A stretch of DNA of 64,000 bases from Novosphingobium resinovorum (GCF_027922145.1 NZ_BSFC01000011.1:186001-250000); one strand, 5' to 3'; positions 9,435-18,428 are shown, counted from the stretch's first letter. The notes: generated by a model not told the origin, from the sequence alone. Numbers and translations are program-made.

Positions 9435-10187
9435 ATGAGCCCTGCCCGCACGATTACCCCGCTTCTGGCCGCATTGCTGATGACCCTCGCACCGCCCGCC
9501 CTCGCCCAAGGCATGCCCGGAGGCATGGATGGCGGCATGGGTAGCGGCGGAATGGGAGGGGGCATGGGCGGAGACGACATGGGCGGCGGAGGCCCTCCCG
9601 GTGGCCCCGGTGGTGGTGCCCGACCGCCGCAGCCGCCCAAGCCCATCAAGCGCGCCCGCTTCGACAAGATCGTCACCGACATGTTCCGTGCCGCCGATAC
9701 CAACCGCGATGGCACCGTGACCCTAGACGAACTGCACGCCCTCGTCGAAGCGCGACGCGCGGTCATCATCAAGGAGCGTTTCGCCGCGATCGATGCGGAC
9801 CGCAACGGCACTATCTCCATGGCGGAATTCAGCGCATGGCAGAGCAAGATGGGCTCGGCCGCCGCCAGCGACGATGCCGCGACCGGTGACCGAAGCGGCC
9901 CGATCGTCGAGGCAGTCATGCCCGACGTCGGCGAGGATCGCGCACTCGCGCGGTTGATCGAGCCCCTCAGCGGCACCGTCATCGCCCGCGCCAACACCAA
10001 TTACGACGCAGGCGTCTCGCTGGCGGAACTGCTGGCCTACGAAGGCAAGCTGTTCGACGCGGCGGACACCGACCACGACGGCTACCTGTCGATGGAAGAA
10101 CTGCGCCCCAAGGGCAAGGACGGCGAACGCATGCGCGGCCCCGGCGGCGCCATGAATGGCCCGATGGGCGGCCCGCCGCCGCGCTGA
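9435..10187 (+). CDS. Exported EF-hand calcium-binding protein with Gly/Met-rich linker
   Basis: 250-aa protein with a signal peptide (residues 1-24), then about 40 residues almost entirely Gly, Met, Pro and Asp (GGMGGGMGGDDMGGG), then EF-hand loops: DTNRDGTVTLDE (88-99), DADRNGTISMAE (120-131), a degenerate NTNYDAGVSLAE and a C-terminal DTDHDGYLSMEE. Three loops keep Asp at position 1 and Glu at position 12, so calcium binding is likely. The C-terminus is again Gly/Pro/Met-rich. Periplasmic location inferred; function unknown. It converges on the MarR-GNAT gene with a 4-bp gap. Confidence 0.88.
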   Translation: MSPARTITPLLAALLMTLAPPALAQGMPGGMDGGMGSGGMGGGMGGDDMGGGGPPGGPGGGARPPQPPKPIKRARFDKIVTDMFRAADTNRDGTVTLDELHALVEARRAVIIKERFAAIDADRNGTISMAEFSAWQSKMGSAAASDDAATGDRSGPIVEAVMPDVGEDRALARLIEPLSGTVIARANTNYDAGVSLAELLAYEGKLFDAADTDHDGYLSMEELRPKGKDGERMRGPGGAMNGPMGGPPPR

Positions 10188-10191
10188 TGCT

Positions 10192-11100
10192 TCAGAGCAG
10201 CACGCGCCAGGTCTCGCCCTGAACCGGTTCGCCGAACGTATGGTGAACCTGAGTGTCGATGCACTCGAAGCCGTTGCGCGCGTAGATGCGGCGCGCGGCT
10301 TCGAGCACGGTATGCGTCCATAGCACCACCTGCCGGTAGCCCTTCTCCCGCGCGAAATCGAGGCAGCCGGCGACCAGCGCGTCGCCGATGCCCCGCCGCC
10401 GCGCGAAAGGCTCTACGTGGAGCAGGCGCAGCCGAGCGGTGCCTTCGCCCTCGTCGGTGAGGAACACTGCACCGGCCATGACACCGCCCAGATCCGCGAC
10501 CCAGCAGCGCTCTCGCTCCGCATCGAAGTTTCGCAGGAAAGCCGCAGTGGTTTCCGCCTCGACCACCTCGAGCCCGTGCCCCCAACTGTGGCTTTCGGCG
10601 TAAAGCACGGATTGACGCGCCGCCACCTGACTGACTTCGCCGACCCGCGCATCGCGGATCGTGAAGGCATCGGGCGCCTGGCGATCCAGCAGCAGCCGCG
10701 CTCTTGTCAGCGCCTGCACCAGATCGTCGCGCTCGGTCGCGCTCAGGCGTTCCAGATCGTGCGCGACGGCATCGCGCTGGCGCCCGTCGATCTCCTCGAA
10801 AGCCGCCTGCCCCGCCTGCGTCAGCCGGATCGGGCGGGCACGCGCGTCGCTGTCGAGCCGGTCCCGCGCGACCCAGCCCCGATCCTCGAACCGGGCGATC
10901 ATCCGGCTGAGGTAACCGCGATCGAGGCCCAGCTCCGCCTGCAGGACATTGGCCAGCACCGGCCCGAGCCGCGCGATCTCGAACAGGAGGCGCGCTTCCG
11001 GCAGGTTCGCGTCGGTATCGAGAAAGCGCGCGTCGATGGCGCCGACGTGCCGGGTGAAGAAGCGGTTGAAGGTGCGGATCGCGTCGATGGCCTGGTTCAT
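10192..11100 (-). CDS. MarR-GNAT fusion: winged-helix regulator with acetyltransferase domain
   Basis: 302-aa two-domain protein. Residues about 1-145 form a MarR winged helix (ARLGPVLANVLQAELGLD, GYLSRMIARFEDRGWVARD, RPIRLTQAGQAAF). Residues about 155-302 form a GNAT acetyltransferase with the acetyl-CoA loop RRRGIGDALV and the late motif IYARNGFE. Such fusions are known, but acceptors are mostly unknown. A perfect 17-bp palindrome sits 20 bp upstream of the ATG, as expected for autoregulation. The start at 11100 gives a typical MarR N-terminus; the longer frame would run through the operator. Confidence 0.88.
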   Translation of the reverse strand: MNQAIDAIRTFNRFFTRHVGAIDARFLDTDANLPEARLLFEIARLGPVLANVLQAELGLDRGYLSRMIARFEDRGWVARDRLDSDARARPIRLTQAGQAAFEEIDGRQRDAVAHDLERLSATERDDLVQALTRARLLLDRQAPDAFTIRDARVGEVSQVAARQSVLYAESHSWGHGLEVVEAETTAAFLRNFDAERERCWVADLGGVMAGAVFLTDEGEGTARLRLLHVEPFARRRGIGDALVAGCLDFAREKGYRQVVLWTHTVLEAARRIYARNGFECIDTQVHHTFGEPVQGETWRVLL

Positions 11101-11120
11101 GCGCCAGCCTTGATCGATTA

Positions 11121-11137
11121 TGTTGACTGAGTCAACA
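11121..11137. promoter_or_regulatory. Operator-like 17-bp perfect palindrome (TGTTGACT-G-AGTCAACA)
   Basis: Eight-base arms around a single G, located 21-37 bp upstream of the MarR-GNAT start. Its symmetry, length and position are those of a MarR-family operator, and TTGACT inside it could double as a -35 element so that binding would block RNA polymerase. Assigned by inference. Confidence 0.6.
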
Positions 11138-11175
11138 ATATCGAGAAGCGCGAGGCGAACGACGCCTCCCGAACG

Positions 11176-11208
11176 AAAAAGGGGCCGGCGCCACAAGGCA
11201 CCGACCCC
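11176..11208 (-). terminator. Intrinsic terminator after serA
   Basis: On the minus strand a 12-bp stem (GGGGTCGGTGCC pairing with GGCGCCGGCCCC, two G-U pairs) closes a TTGT loop and is followed by five T. It lies 32 bp after the serA stop, ending the serC-serA transcript. Confidence 0.85.
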
Positions 11209-11239
11209 TCTTCCGTTGGGAGCCTGTTAAAGCGTCAGC

Positions 11240-12823
11240 TCAGAACGTCAGCGCCTTGACGGTCTTCACGCCCGGCAGCGCGCGTGCCTGCTCCAGCAGC
11301 CCGGCCGAGAGATCGCCGTCCACCGAGAGCAGCAGCACCGCTTCGCCGCCAGCCGCACGGCGGCCGAGGTTGAAGGTGCCGATGTTGATCGCGTTCTCGC
11401 CCAGCAGCGTACCGATGCGGCCGATGAAGCCCGGCGCGTCCTCGTTGACGATGTAGAGCATCGAACCGTCGAGTTCCGCCTCGACCTTGATGCCGAACAT
11501 CTCGACGAGGCGCGGCTCGACGTTGTTGAACAGCGTGCCAGCCACCGAACGCTCGCCCGCTTCGGTCTTCACCGAGACGCGGATCAGGGTGTGGTAGTCG
11601 CCCTCGCGCTCGGTCTTCACTTCGCGCACTTCGAGGCCGCGCTCCTTGGCGAGGAACGGGGCGTTGACCATGTTCACCGTGGCCGACTGCACGCGCAGGA
11701 AACCGGCGAGGACGGCGGCGGTGATCGGCTTCTGGTTCAGTTCGGCAGCGGCGCCCTCGACGTGGATCGAGATGCGCGGAACCGAGTCCACGGTCAGCTG
11801 GCCGACCATCGAACCCAGCACTTCGGCCAGCTTCATGTAAGGCTTGAGCTTGGGGGCTTCCTCGGCGCTCAGCGAGGGCATGTTGAGCGCGTTGGTGACG
11901 CCGCCGTTGACGAGGTAGTCGGCCATCTGCTCGGCCACCTGCAGCGCCACGTTGACCTGCGCTTCGGTGGTCGATGCGCCCAGGTGCGGGGTGCAGATGA
12001 AGTTCGGGGTGCCGAACAGCGGCGATTCCTTGGCCGGCTCGGTCTGGAACACGTCGAGAGCGGCGCCCGCGATGTGGCCCGAATCGAGGCCCGCCTTCAG
12101 CGCGGCTTCGTCCACCAGACCGCCGCGTGCGCAGTTGATGATGCGAACGCCCTTCTTGGTCTTGGCGAGGTTCTCGGCCGAGAGGATGTTGCGGGTCTGG
12201 TCGGTCAGCGGCGTGTGCAGCGTGATGAAGTCCGCCTTGGCCAGCAGCGTTTCGAGGTCCGCCTTCTCGACGCCCATTTCCACGGCGCGCTCAGGCGTCA
12301 GGAACGGGTCGAAGGCGACGACCTTCATGCGCAGGCCCAGCGCTCGGCTGGCGACGATGGAACCGATGTTGCCGGCGCCGATGAGGCCCAGCGTCTTGCC
12401 GGTGACTTCGACGCCCATGAAGCCGTTCTTCGGCCACGTACCGGCCTGCGTCTGGGCGTTCGCCTCGGGCAGCTGGCGGGCGAGCGCGAACATCAGGGCG
12501 ATGGCGTGCTCCGCAGTGGTGATCGAGTTGCCGAACGGGGTGTTCATCACCACGACGCCCTGCGCCGAGGCGGCAGGGATATCGACGTTGTCGACGCCGA
12601 TGCCGGCGCGGCCGATGACCTTGAGGTTCTTGGCGGCGGCCAGCATTTCCTTGGTCACCTTGGTCGACGAACGGATGGCGAGGCCATCGTATTCACCGAT
12701 GCGGGCGATCTGCTGTTCCGGGTTCTCGCCGGTGATGACGTCTACGTCGCAGCCCATCTCCTCGAAGATGCGGGCGGCGTTGGGGTCCATCTTGTCGGAA
12801 ATGAGGACTTTGGGCTTGGTCAT
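11240..12823 (-). CDS. serA: D-3-phosphoglycerate dehydrogenase
   Basis: 527-aa cytoplasmic NAD-dependent enzyme, first step of serine synthesis (3-phosphoglycerate to 3-phosphohydroxypyruvate). It is the long form: substrate domain, NAD domain with GLIGAGNIGS (147-156), catalytic region NCARGG (Arg), a Glu in the FQTEP segment and CTPHLGAST (His), then the intervening domain (about 320-445) and a C-terminal ACT domain (NEDAPGFIGRIGTLLGE) that commonly senses serine. The start at 12823 matches the family (MTKPKVLISDKMDP). It follows serC by 180 bp, which hold a palindromic repeat, and ends at a strong terminator. Confidence 0.98.
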   Translation of the reverse strand: MTKPKVLISDKMDPNAARIFEEMGCDVDVITGENPEQQIARIGEYDGLAIRSSTKVTKEMLAAAKNLKVIGRAGIGVDNVDIPAASAQGVVVMNTPFGNSITTAEHAIALMFALARQLPEANAQTQAGTWPKNGFMGVEVTGKTLGLIGAGNIGSIVASRALGLRMKVVAFDPFLTPERAVEMGVEKADLETLLAKADFITLHTPLTDQTRNILSAENLAKTKKGVRIINCARGGLVDEAALKAGLDSGHIAGAALDVFQTEPAKESPLFGTPNFICTPHLGASTTEAQVNVALQVAEQMADYLVNGGVTNALNMPSLSAEEAPKLKPYMKLAEVLGSMVGQLTVDSVPRISIHVEGAAAELNQKPITAAVLAGFLRVQSATVNMVNAPFLAKERGLEVREVKTEREGDYHTLIRVSVKTEAGERSVAGTLFNNVEPRLVEMFGIKVEAELDGSMLYIVNEDAPGFIGRIGTLLGENAINIGTFNLGRRAAGGEAVLLLSVDGDLSAGLLEQARALPGVKTVKALTF

Positions 12824-12907
12824 GGAATAGGTTCCTTCACGCTGGCCGTAAGGGCCATGGCGGAGTGAAAAATCGCTGAGTGAAACTCGATCGCGCAGCA
12901 AGATCCT

Positions 12908-12994
12908 CGTCATCCCCGCGAAGGCGGGGACCCAACTGATGCTGTTTCAGGTTGCACCGTCATCAGCTGGGTTCCCGCCTTCGCGGGAATGACG
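12908..12994. repeat. Palindromic intergenic repeat, family A, copy 1
   Basis: Two 34-bp arms (CGTCATCCCCGCGAAGGCGG... and its near-complement) with three differences, separated by 19 bp. Copies with the same arms lie at 47991-48076 and 60639-60725. This one lies between serC and serA and would form a long hairpin in their shared transcript. Confidence 0.9.
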
Positions 12995-13003
12995 ACGGTG
13001 TTC

Positions 13004-14149
13004 TTACGCTGCGACCTGCTCGGCCTTGACGGTGGCATAGGCCCAGTCGAGCCAGGGACCGAGATCCTCGATGTCCTGGGTGTCGACGGTGGCGCCGCAC
13101 CAGATGCGCAGGCCCGCAGGGGCATCGCGGTATCCGGCGACGTCGTAGGCGGCGTCCTGCTTTTCGAGCAGGGCGGCGAACTTCTTGATGAAGTCGGCGT
13201 CGGCGCCTTCGACGGTCAGGCAGACCGAGGTCTTCGAACGGGTCGCCTCGTCCACCGCAAGGTGGCCCAGCCAGTCACGCTCGGCGACGATCTTGCCAAG
13301 GGCAGCGGCGTTGGCATCCGAACGGGCCTTCAGACCTTCCAGACCGCCCAGCGACTTCGACCATTCCAGCGCGAAGATCGCGTCCTCGACGGCGAGCATC
13401 GAGGGGGTGTTGATCGTCTCGCCCTTGAACACGCCCTCTGCGAGCTTGCCCTTGGAAACGAGGCGGAACACCTTGGGAAGCGGCCATGCCGGGGTGTAGG
13501 TTTCCAGACGCTCAACCGCGCGGGGGCCGAGGATGAGGACGCCGTGACCGCCCTCGCCGCCCAGAACCTTCTGCCAGGAGAAGGTGGCGACGTCGATCTT
13601 CGACCAGTCGATGTCGTAGGCGAACACCGCCGAGGTCGAGTCGGCGAAGGTCAGGCCTTCACGATCGTCGGGGATGAAGTCAGCGTTGGGGACGCGCACG
13701 CCCGAGGTGGTGCCGTTCCAGGTGAACAGCACATCGCTGCTGAAATCGATCTGGGTGAGGTCGGGCAGCTGGCCGTAGTCGGCGCGGATCACGGTGGGAT
13801 CGAGCTTGAGCTGCTTGGCGGCGTCCGTCACCCAGCCTTCGCCGAAGCTTTCCCACGCAACCGTCGTCACGCCGCGCGCGCCGAGCATGGTCCACATGGC
13901 CATTTCGAAGGCGCCGGTGTCCGAACCGGGCACGATGCCGATGCGGTGCGTATCGGGCAGCTGCAGCACTTCGCGCATCAGTTCGATGCAGTAGGCGAGG
14001 CGCGTCTTGCCGATCTTCGCACGGTGCGAACGACCCAGCGATTCGGTGGCGAGCTTTTCGGGGGAATAGCCGGGCGGCTTGGCGCAAGGTCCGGAAGAGA
14101 ACTGCGGACGAGCAGGTTTACGCGCGGGAACGGCAATCAAATCAGTCAT
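13004..14149 (-). CDS. serC: Phosphoserine aminotransferase
   Basis: 381-aa PLP enzyme converting 3-phosphohydroxypyruvate and glutamate to phosphoserine and 2-oxoglutarate. The PLP lysine is in FSWQKVLGG (about residue 198). The substrate region GRSHRAKIGKTRL and the opening RPQFSSGPCAKPPG are typical of the alphaproteobacterial type. It is the first gene of serC-serA and has an SD (AAGGAGAG) placed inside a predicted leader hairpin. Confidence 0.97.
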   Translation of the reverse strand: MTDLIAVPARKPARPQFSSGPCAKPPGYSPEKLATESLGRSHRAKIGKTRLAYCIELMREVLQLPDTHRIGIVPGSDTGAFEMAMWTMLGARGVTTVAWESFGEGWVTDAAKQLKLDPTVIRADYGQLPDLTQIDFSSDVLFTWNGTTSGVRVPNADFIPDDREGLTFADSTSAVFAYDIDWSKIDVATFSWQKVLGGEGGHGVLILGPRAVERLETYTPAWPLPKVFRLVSKGKLAEGVFKGETINTPSMLAVEDAIFALEWSKSLGGLEGLKARSDANAAALGKIVAERDWLGHLAVDEATRSKTSVCLTVEGADADFIKKFAALLEKQDAAYDVAGYRDAPAGLRIWCGATVDTQDIEDLGPWLDWAYATVKAEQVAA

Positions 14150-14155
14150 TTCTGA

Positions 14156-14195
14156 CTCTCCTTACAGAGAGCACGCGCGGCGTTGGGACCGCGTG
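14156..14195 (-). promoter_or_regulatory. serC-type leader RNA element
   Basis: Directly upstream of serC on the minus strand are two adjacent hairpins. The first has CACGCG pairing with CGCGTG around a CCCAACG loop. The second has CTCTC pairing with GAGAG so that the SD AAGGAGAG is partly closed. This layout (two short hairpins, the second holding the serC ribosome site) matches what I recall of the alphaproteobacterial serC RNA motif. What it senses is not known; a covariance-model search would settle the identity. Confidence 0.7.
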
Positions 14196-14206
14196 GCCCG
14201 GAGCCG

Positions 14207-14234
14207 CTCCTAGTGGCACCCACGGGGATGTCAA
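14207..14234 (-). promoter_or_regulatory. Promoter of serC-serA
   Basis: TTGACA (14234-14229) and TAGGAG (14212-14207) are separated by 16 bp. Transcription would begin near 14200, right at the 5' edge of the serC leader hairpins, which supports both calls. The -10 is poor. Confidence 0.55.
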
Positions 14235-14347
14235 TCGTCTTGCAGGCCAGTTCACTGTGCAAAACGGTCGCATGCATATGGCGCCCTGCCGCCGTGTAAG
14301 GCACGGATAAGCACAGGTTAAGGCACTCCCCCCAAGAGCTTGGACCC

Positions 14348-15013
14348 ATGCATAGAATTTTGTTCGCCCTCCCCCTGCTTGCCGTGCTCAGCGGGTGCAT
14401 CGACCGTCCGGCGCCTTCGAACCGGCGGCCGAATCACGCGGCGAGTCGCCCCCGACCCGCGCCGCCGCACCCCGAACTGCGGCAGTGCCTCTCTACGCTG
14501 AGCGCACAGCAGGCCGTGTTCACGCCAGTCGAAGATCGCTGGTACGGCAGCGCCTGCTCCACGGTGGGGACGGTCAAGCTGGCCGCGCTCAACACAGACG
14601 ACGCCACGGTGACCGTTTCCGGGCTCGGCCCCGTGACTTGCGCAACCTCGACAGCCTTTGCGGGCTGGGCACGCTACGGCGTGGACCGCGCGGCGCAGCA
14701 GATCCTCGGCAGCCGACTGGTGAAGATCGAGACGTTCGGCAGTTATTCGTGCCGCAACGTCGCGGGCACTTCACGCCGGTCGGGTCATGCCAGTGCCAAT
14801 GCCATCGACGTCTCGGGGTTCGTCCTCGGCGACGGACGGCGCATCACCGTGCTGGCCGGCTGGAACGGCGGCACCCCGGCAGAACGCCGCTTCCTGCGCG
14901 TGGTCCACGACAGCGCCTGCAAGCGCTTCGGCACGACGCTGGGCCCCGGTTACAACGCCGCGCACGAGAACCATTTCCATCTTGAGGCGGACGGCGCGGA
15001 TTTCTGCCGCTGA
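14348..15013 (+). CDS. Extensin-like C-terminal domain lipoprotein
   Basis: 221-aa protein with a lipoprotein signal ending LSGC (Cys17), a Pro/Arg-rich linker (20-45) and an extensin_2 domain. It carries RSGHASANAIDVSGF and AHENHFHLE, the His/Asp arrangement of LAS-type zinc peptidases (MepA, VanY group), so a zinc-dependent cell-wall peptidase role is plausible but inferred. The SD before the ATG is not strong. A 30-bp-arm palindrome lies just downstream. Confidence 0.88.
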   Translation: MHRILFALPLLAVLSGCIDRPAPSNRRPNHAASRPRPAPPHPELRQCLSTLSAQQAVFTPVEDRWYGSACSTVGTVKLAALNTDDATVTVSGLGPVTCATSTAFAGWARYGVDRAAQQILGSRLVKIETFGSYSCRNVAGTSRRSGHASANAIDVSGFVLGDGRRITVLAGWNGGTPAERRFLRVVHDSACKRFGTTLGPGYNAAHENHFHLEADGADFCR

Positions 15014-15026
15014 CGACGCGCCCATT

Positions 15027-15103
15027 CGTCATTGCGAGCGCAGCGAAGCAATCCAGGGCGGCGCAAGACTGCGCTGGATTGCTTCGCTGCGCTCGCAATG
15101 ACG
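15027..15103. repeat. Palindromic repeat, family B (30-bp perfect arms)
   Basis: Exact 30-bp inverted arms beginning CGTCATTGCGAGCGCAGCGA, with a 17-bp loop, lie between the converging extensin-like and TonB-C genes. Sequences of this kind (CATTGCGAGCGCAGCGAAGCAATC) are common in intergenic DNA of many bacteria. It may also end transcription from both sides. Confidence 0.9.
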
Positions 15104-15132
15104 GAAGGTGAGGCTCCCGGGAGGAACGGGGC

Positions 15133-16248
15133 TCAGCCGCCCAGGATGATCGGATCGGGCGCGTCGTCGCTGTCGCCCGCATCGGGATGGATCGCGAAAC
15201 GGATGCGTTCGATGCAGCCGCTGCGGCCTTCCTGCGAGGGCGCCGCCTTGGCCGACTGGATCACCTGCAGCGCCTGCCGCCCGAAATCGTCGGAAGGCTG
15301 CGCGGCCAGCACCTTGGCATTGCCCACCGCCCCCCACGGCGCGATGTCGTAGCTGACGACCGCCCAGCCCTCGATCCGGCGGCGGTTGTAGGCCTGCGGG
15401 AAGCGAAGCACCGGCTGGCTCGCCCAGTCCTGCCCGGCCGGGCACTTGTCGCCTGCGGGAAACGCGCTCTTTTCCGGCATCGGCGGCGCGGGGAGCACTT
15501 CGGGCTGGCGCCAGTAGGGATAGGAACACCCCTTGCGCGCACCGCCGGTGAAGCGCGATTCGCGCATCGCCTTGACCGCCGCCGCATCGAGCGCCTTGTT
15601 GCCGGTGCCGGTGCCGATCCGCACGTTCACCGGCTTGCCGCCCGCATCGGTGTCGTACGTCACCAGCGTCCATTCCTTCATGCCTGGGGTGCCGGGCAGC
15701 TTCGCGAAATCCGGGAGCGCGCGCACCAGCGGCTGCGGGCGCGGGGCGTCGGCGCAGTTGCTACCTTCGCGGATGCGCTCCCAGCCCGGCATCGGCAGCC
15801 GTCCGTTCAGCGGCGTCACCGTGTAGGACACCAGATCGGGCACCGACGCAGTCGCGAAAGGCTCCACCGCGACCGCATAGGTCACCGAGCAGGCGCTGTG
15901 CGCCTTGGACGGGAACCGACTGGCGGCGAGCGCGGGCGCGATGTCGTCGTTGGGCGCGAAGCGGGCATCCCCGCGCGTGATCGAGACCGGTCGGCCACTG
16001 GCGTCGATGTCGAAACGCAGCGTCACCGACTGCTGCGCATTCGGCCCGCGCCAGCCGATGGTGTTCAGCGGACGGCGCAGCGGCGCGCCGGAGACGAGAG
16101 CGCTGCCATCGCAGCGCACGTCCCCGGGCGTCCAGGCGGCAAGACCGCGTTCGCTGGAACGGCGGAATTCATCGGCGACGACCGGCGGCGGAGGGACCGC
16201 AGGAGGCGCCGCCGCCGCCATCAGAACTGCCAGAGCAACCGCCACCAT
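15133..16248 (-). CDS. Exported protein with three TonB-C-like repeats
   Basis: 371 aa with a signal-like N-terminus (MVAVALAVLMAAAAPPA) and no long Pro-rich spacer. Three related segments are visible: VTLRFDIDASGRPVSITRG, WTLVTYDTDAGGKPVNVRIG and GWAVVSYDIAPWGAVGNAKV, each followed by an Ala-rich helix and a later Cys (SACSVTY, KGCSYPY, SGCIERI). TonB C-terminal domains have this strand-helix-strand order with D-x-x-G-x-V. Unlike a true TonB it seems to lack the ExbBD-contacting anchor, so a role as energy transducer is doubtful. A hairpin covers its SD (16254-16271). Confidence 0.75.
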   Translation of the reverse strand: MVAVALAVLMAAAAPPAVPPPPVVADEFRRSSERGLAAWTPGDVRCDGSALVSGAPLRRPLNTIGWRGPNAQQSVTLRFDIDASGRPVSITRGDARFAPNDDIAPALAASRFPSKAHSACSVTYAVAVEPFATASVPDLVSYTVTPLNGRLPMPGWERIREGSNCADAPRPQPLVRALPDFAKLPGTPGMKEWTLVTYDTDAGGKPVNVRIGTGTGNKALDAAAVKAMRESRFTGGARKGCSYPYWRQPEVLPAPPMPEKSAFPAGDKCPAGQDWASQPVLRFPQAYNRRRIEGWAVVSYDIAPWGAVGNAKVLAAQPSDDFGRQALQVIQSAKAAPSQEGRSGCIERIRFAIHPDAGDSDDAPDPIILGG

Positions 16249-16253
16249 GCCTG

Positions 16254-16271
16254 ATCTCCTTGTCCGGAGAT
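16254..16271 (-). promoter_or_regulatory. Hairpin over the ribosome site of the TonB-C gene
   Basis: On the minus strand ATCTCC pairs with GGAGAT around GGACAA, and the right arm is the SD (AAGGAGA) five bases before the ATG. Folding would hide the ribosome site. Short stem, so functional weight is uncertain. Confidence 0.35.
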
Positions 16272-16351
16272 TTCAGGCTAACACGTTGTCAAGACAGGAC
16301 AAGGACAGATCGGCGCCACAATCGATCCGGTTCTGCGCCGAAGTCGACGCA

Positions 16352-18304
16352 TCAAATCTCCAGCTGGCTGCCCAGTTCCACCACGCGGTTCGTCGGGAGG
16401 CGGAAGAATTCCATTGCGCTCGCCGCATTGCGCATCATCCACGCGAACAGCTTTTCGCGCCAGATCGCCATGCCGGGCTTCTCCGAGGGTACCAATGTCT
16501 GGCGCGAGAGGAAGAAGCTGGTCTTCATCATCTCGAACGGGCCGCCGCACATCGGCGCATGGGCCAGCGCGGCGGGAATGTCGGTCTCCTCCATGAAGCC
16601 GTAGCGCAGCGTCAATCGGTAGAAGCCCTGCCCCAGATCGACGACGGTGAAGCGGTCCTCCGGCTCCACATAGGGGCCGTCCTGCACTTCCACCGTCAGC
16701 ACGACGACGCGCTCGTGCAGCACCTTGTTGTGCTTGATGTTGTGGAGCAGCGCCGAGGGCACGCCCATGTTGCTGGAGGCCATGAAGATCGCCGTGCCCG
16801 GCACCCGCGCGGCGCTGCCGTGGGCGCTCTTGGCGAAGACGTTGAGCGGCAGCGCGGCCTCGGTCATGCGGTCGCGCATCAGGCGGCGGCCCTTGTTCCA
16901 CGTCGTCAGCAGGGTGAAGGCGATGCCGCCGATCATCAGCGGGAACCAGCCGCCGTCGGGGATCTTGGTGGCGTTGGCGGCGAAGTAGGCGCCATCGACC
17001 ACGAAGAAGGTGACGATCACCGGGATCGCCAGGGCCTTGTGCCATTTCCACACGACCAGCAGCATCACCGCCATCAGGCAGGTGTCGATCAGCATCGCCC
17101 CGGTCACCGCGATGCCGTAGGCCGAGGCGAGGTTCGACGAGTTCTGGAACACCAGGACCAGTACGATCACGCCGGTCATCAGCGCCCAGTTGACGAAGGG
17201 GATGTAGATCTGGCCCGCCTCGTGCTCGCTGGTGTGGCGGGTCGAGAGGCGCGGGATGAAGCCCAGTTGCATCGCCTGATGGGTGATCGAGAACGCGCCC
17301 GAGATCACCGCCTGGCTGGCGATGAAGGTGGCGCAGGTCGCCAGGATCACCAGCGGCAGGCGCAGCGATTCGGGCGCGAGGTTGAAGAACGGGTTCTCCA
17401 TCGCGACCGCCGCCTGCGCGTCGTCGAGACCCAGGATCATCGCCGCCTGCCCGAAGTAGTTGATGAGCAGGCAGGGCATCACGAAGGCGAACCACGACAG
17501 GCGCAGCGGGCCGCGCCCGAAGTGCCCCATGTCGGCATAGAGCGCCTCCGCCCCTGTCACCGCCAGCACGACCGAGCCGAGCGCCAGGAAGCCGAGGATT
17601 TTGTCGGTCAGGAAGAACTGGATCGCGTACCACGGGTTCAGCGCCACCAGCACCTCGGGCATCTGGACCAGATGGTAGATGCCCAGCACCGCGAGCACGG
17701 TGAAGTAGGTCACCATGACCGGCGCGAACAGCGCGCCGATCTTGGCGGTGCCGCTCTTCTGGATGACGAACAGCGCGATCAGCAGCACCAGCGCGATCGG
17801 CAGCACGAAGGGCGCGAGGTCGGACTGGACGACGGTGAGCCCCTCGACCGCCGAGAGCACCGAGACCGCCGGGGTAATCATCGAGTCGCCGTAGAACAGC
17901 GAGGTCGCGAAGACGCCCAGCAGCACCACCAGCGGGCCGTAGCCGGACTTGCGGATCGCGCCGGAAATCAGCGCGACAAGCGCGAGGCTGCCGCCCTGCC
18001 CCTTGTTGTCCGCACGCATCAGCACACCGACGTACTGCACCGACACCACCAGCGTCATCGACCAGAAGATCAGGCTGACGACGCCGAGTACGTGCAGTTC
18101 GTCGATCGCCAGCGGATGCGGGCCGACGAAGGTTTCGCGGAAGGCATAGAGGGGGCTGGTGCCGATGTCGCCGAAGACGACGCCGACCGCGCCAAGCGCG
18201 AGCTTGGTGATATTGCCCGAGCCCTGGCCGTGATGGCCGCCCGAACTGTGAGACTCACCCGCCGTCGAAGGAACGTAAGGTGTGTCTGCTGGAGAATCAC
18301 TCAT
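16352..18304 (-). CDS. kup: Low-affinity potassium uptake protein Kup
   Basis: 650-aa inner-membrane K+/H+ symporter of the KUP/HAK/KT family. It has about 12 hydrophobic helices up to residue 450, then a 200-residue cytoplasmic C-terminal domain. Family blocks: [15 protein letters not shown] (about 37-51), [17 protein letters not shown] and [11 protein letters not shown] His/Gly/Ser-rich segment precedes the first helix. The gene is monocistronic; the 124 bp between it and ccmI holds nothing I recognise. Confidence 0.97.
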   Translation of the reverse strand: MSDSPADTPYVPSTAGESHSSGGHHGQGSGNITKLALGAVGVVFGDIGTSPLYAFRETFVGPHPLAIDELHVLGVVSLIFWSMTLVVSVQYVGVLMRADNKGQGGSLALVALISGAIRKSGYGPLVVLLGVFATSLFYGDSMITPAVSVLSAVEGLTVVQSDLAPFVLPIALVLLIALFVIQKSGTAKIGALFAPVMVTYFTVLAVLGIYHLVQMPEVLVALNPWYAIQFFLTDKILGFLALGSVVLAVTGAEALYADMGHFGRGPLRLSWFAFVMPCLLINYFGQAAMILGLDDAQAAVAMENPFFNLAPESLRLPLVILATCATFIASQAVISGAFSITHQAMQLGFIPRLSTRHTSEHEAGQIYIPFVNWALMTGVIVLVLVFQNSSNLASAYGIAVTGAMLIDTCLMAVMLLVVWKWHKALAIPVIVTFFVVDGAYFAANATKIPDGGWFPLMIGGIAFTLLTTWNKGRRLMRDRMTEAALPLNVFAKSAHGSAARVPGTAIFMASSNMGVPSALLHNIKHNKVLHERVVVLTVEVQDGPYVEPEDRFTVVDLGQGFYRLTLRYGFMEETDIPAALAHAPMCGGPFEMMKTSFFLSRQTLVPSEKPGMAIWREKLFAWMMRNAASAMEFFRLPTNRVVELGSQLEI

Positions 18305-18428
18305 TCATGCGTCCTGTAATGGACTCGCAGACACGCTAGAGCGGCTGCGGCAGGCTTGCGCCGTTAGCAGCATGAATGGGGCCAAGCAACGATACTTACA
18401 ATCCCCGCGCCCGGCGGCAATGTTCCGT

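Noticed and set aside
15905..18319. 804-codon open frame on the plus strand opposite kup
   Set aside because: High-GC antisense frame; the translation is Arg/His/Gln-rich low-complexity, while the minus strand encodes a full Kup protein.
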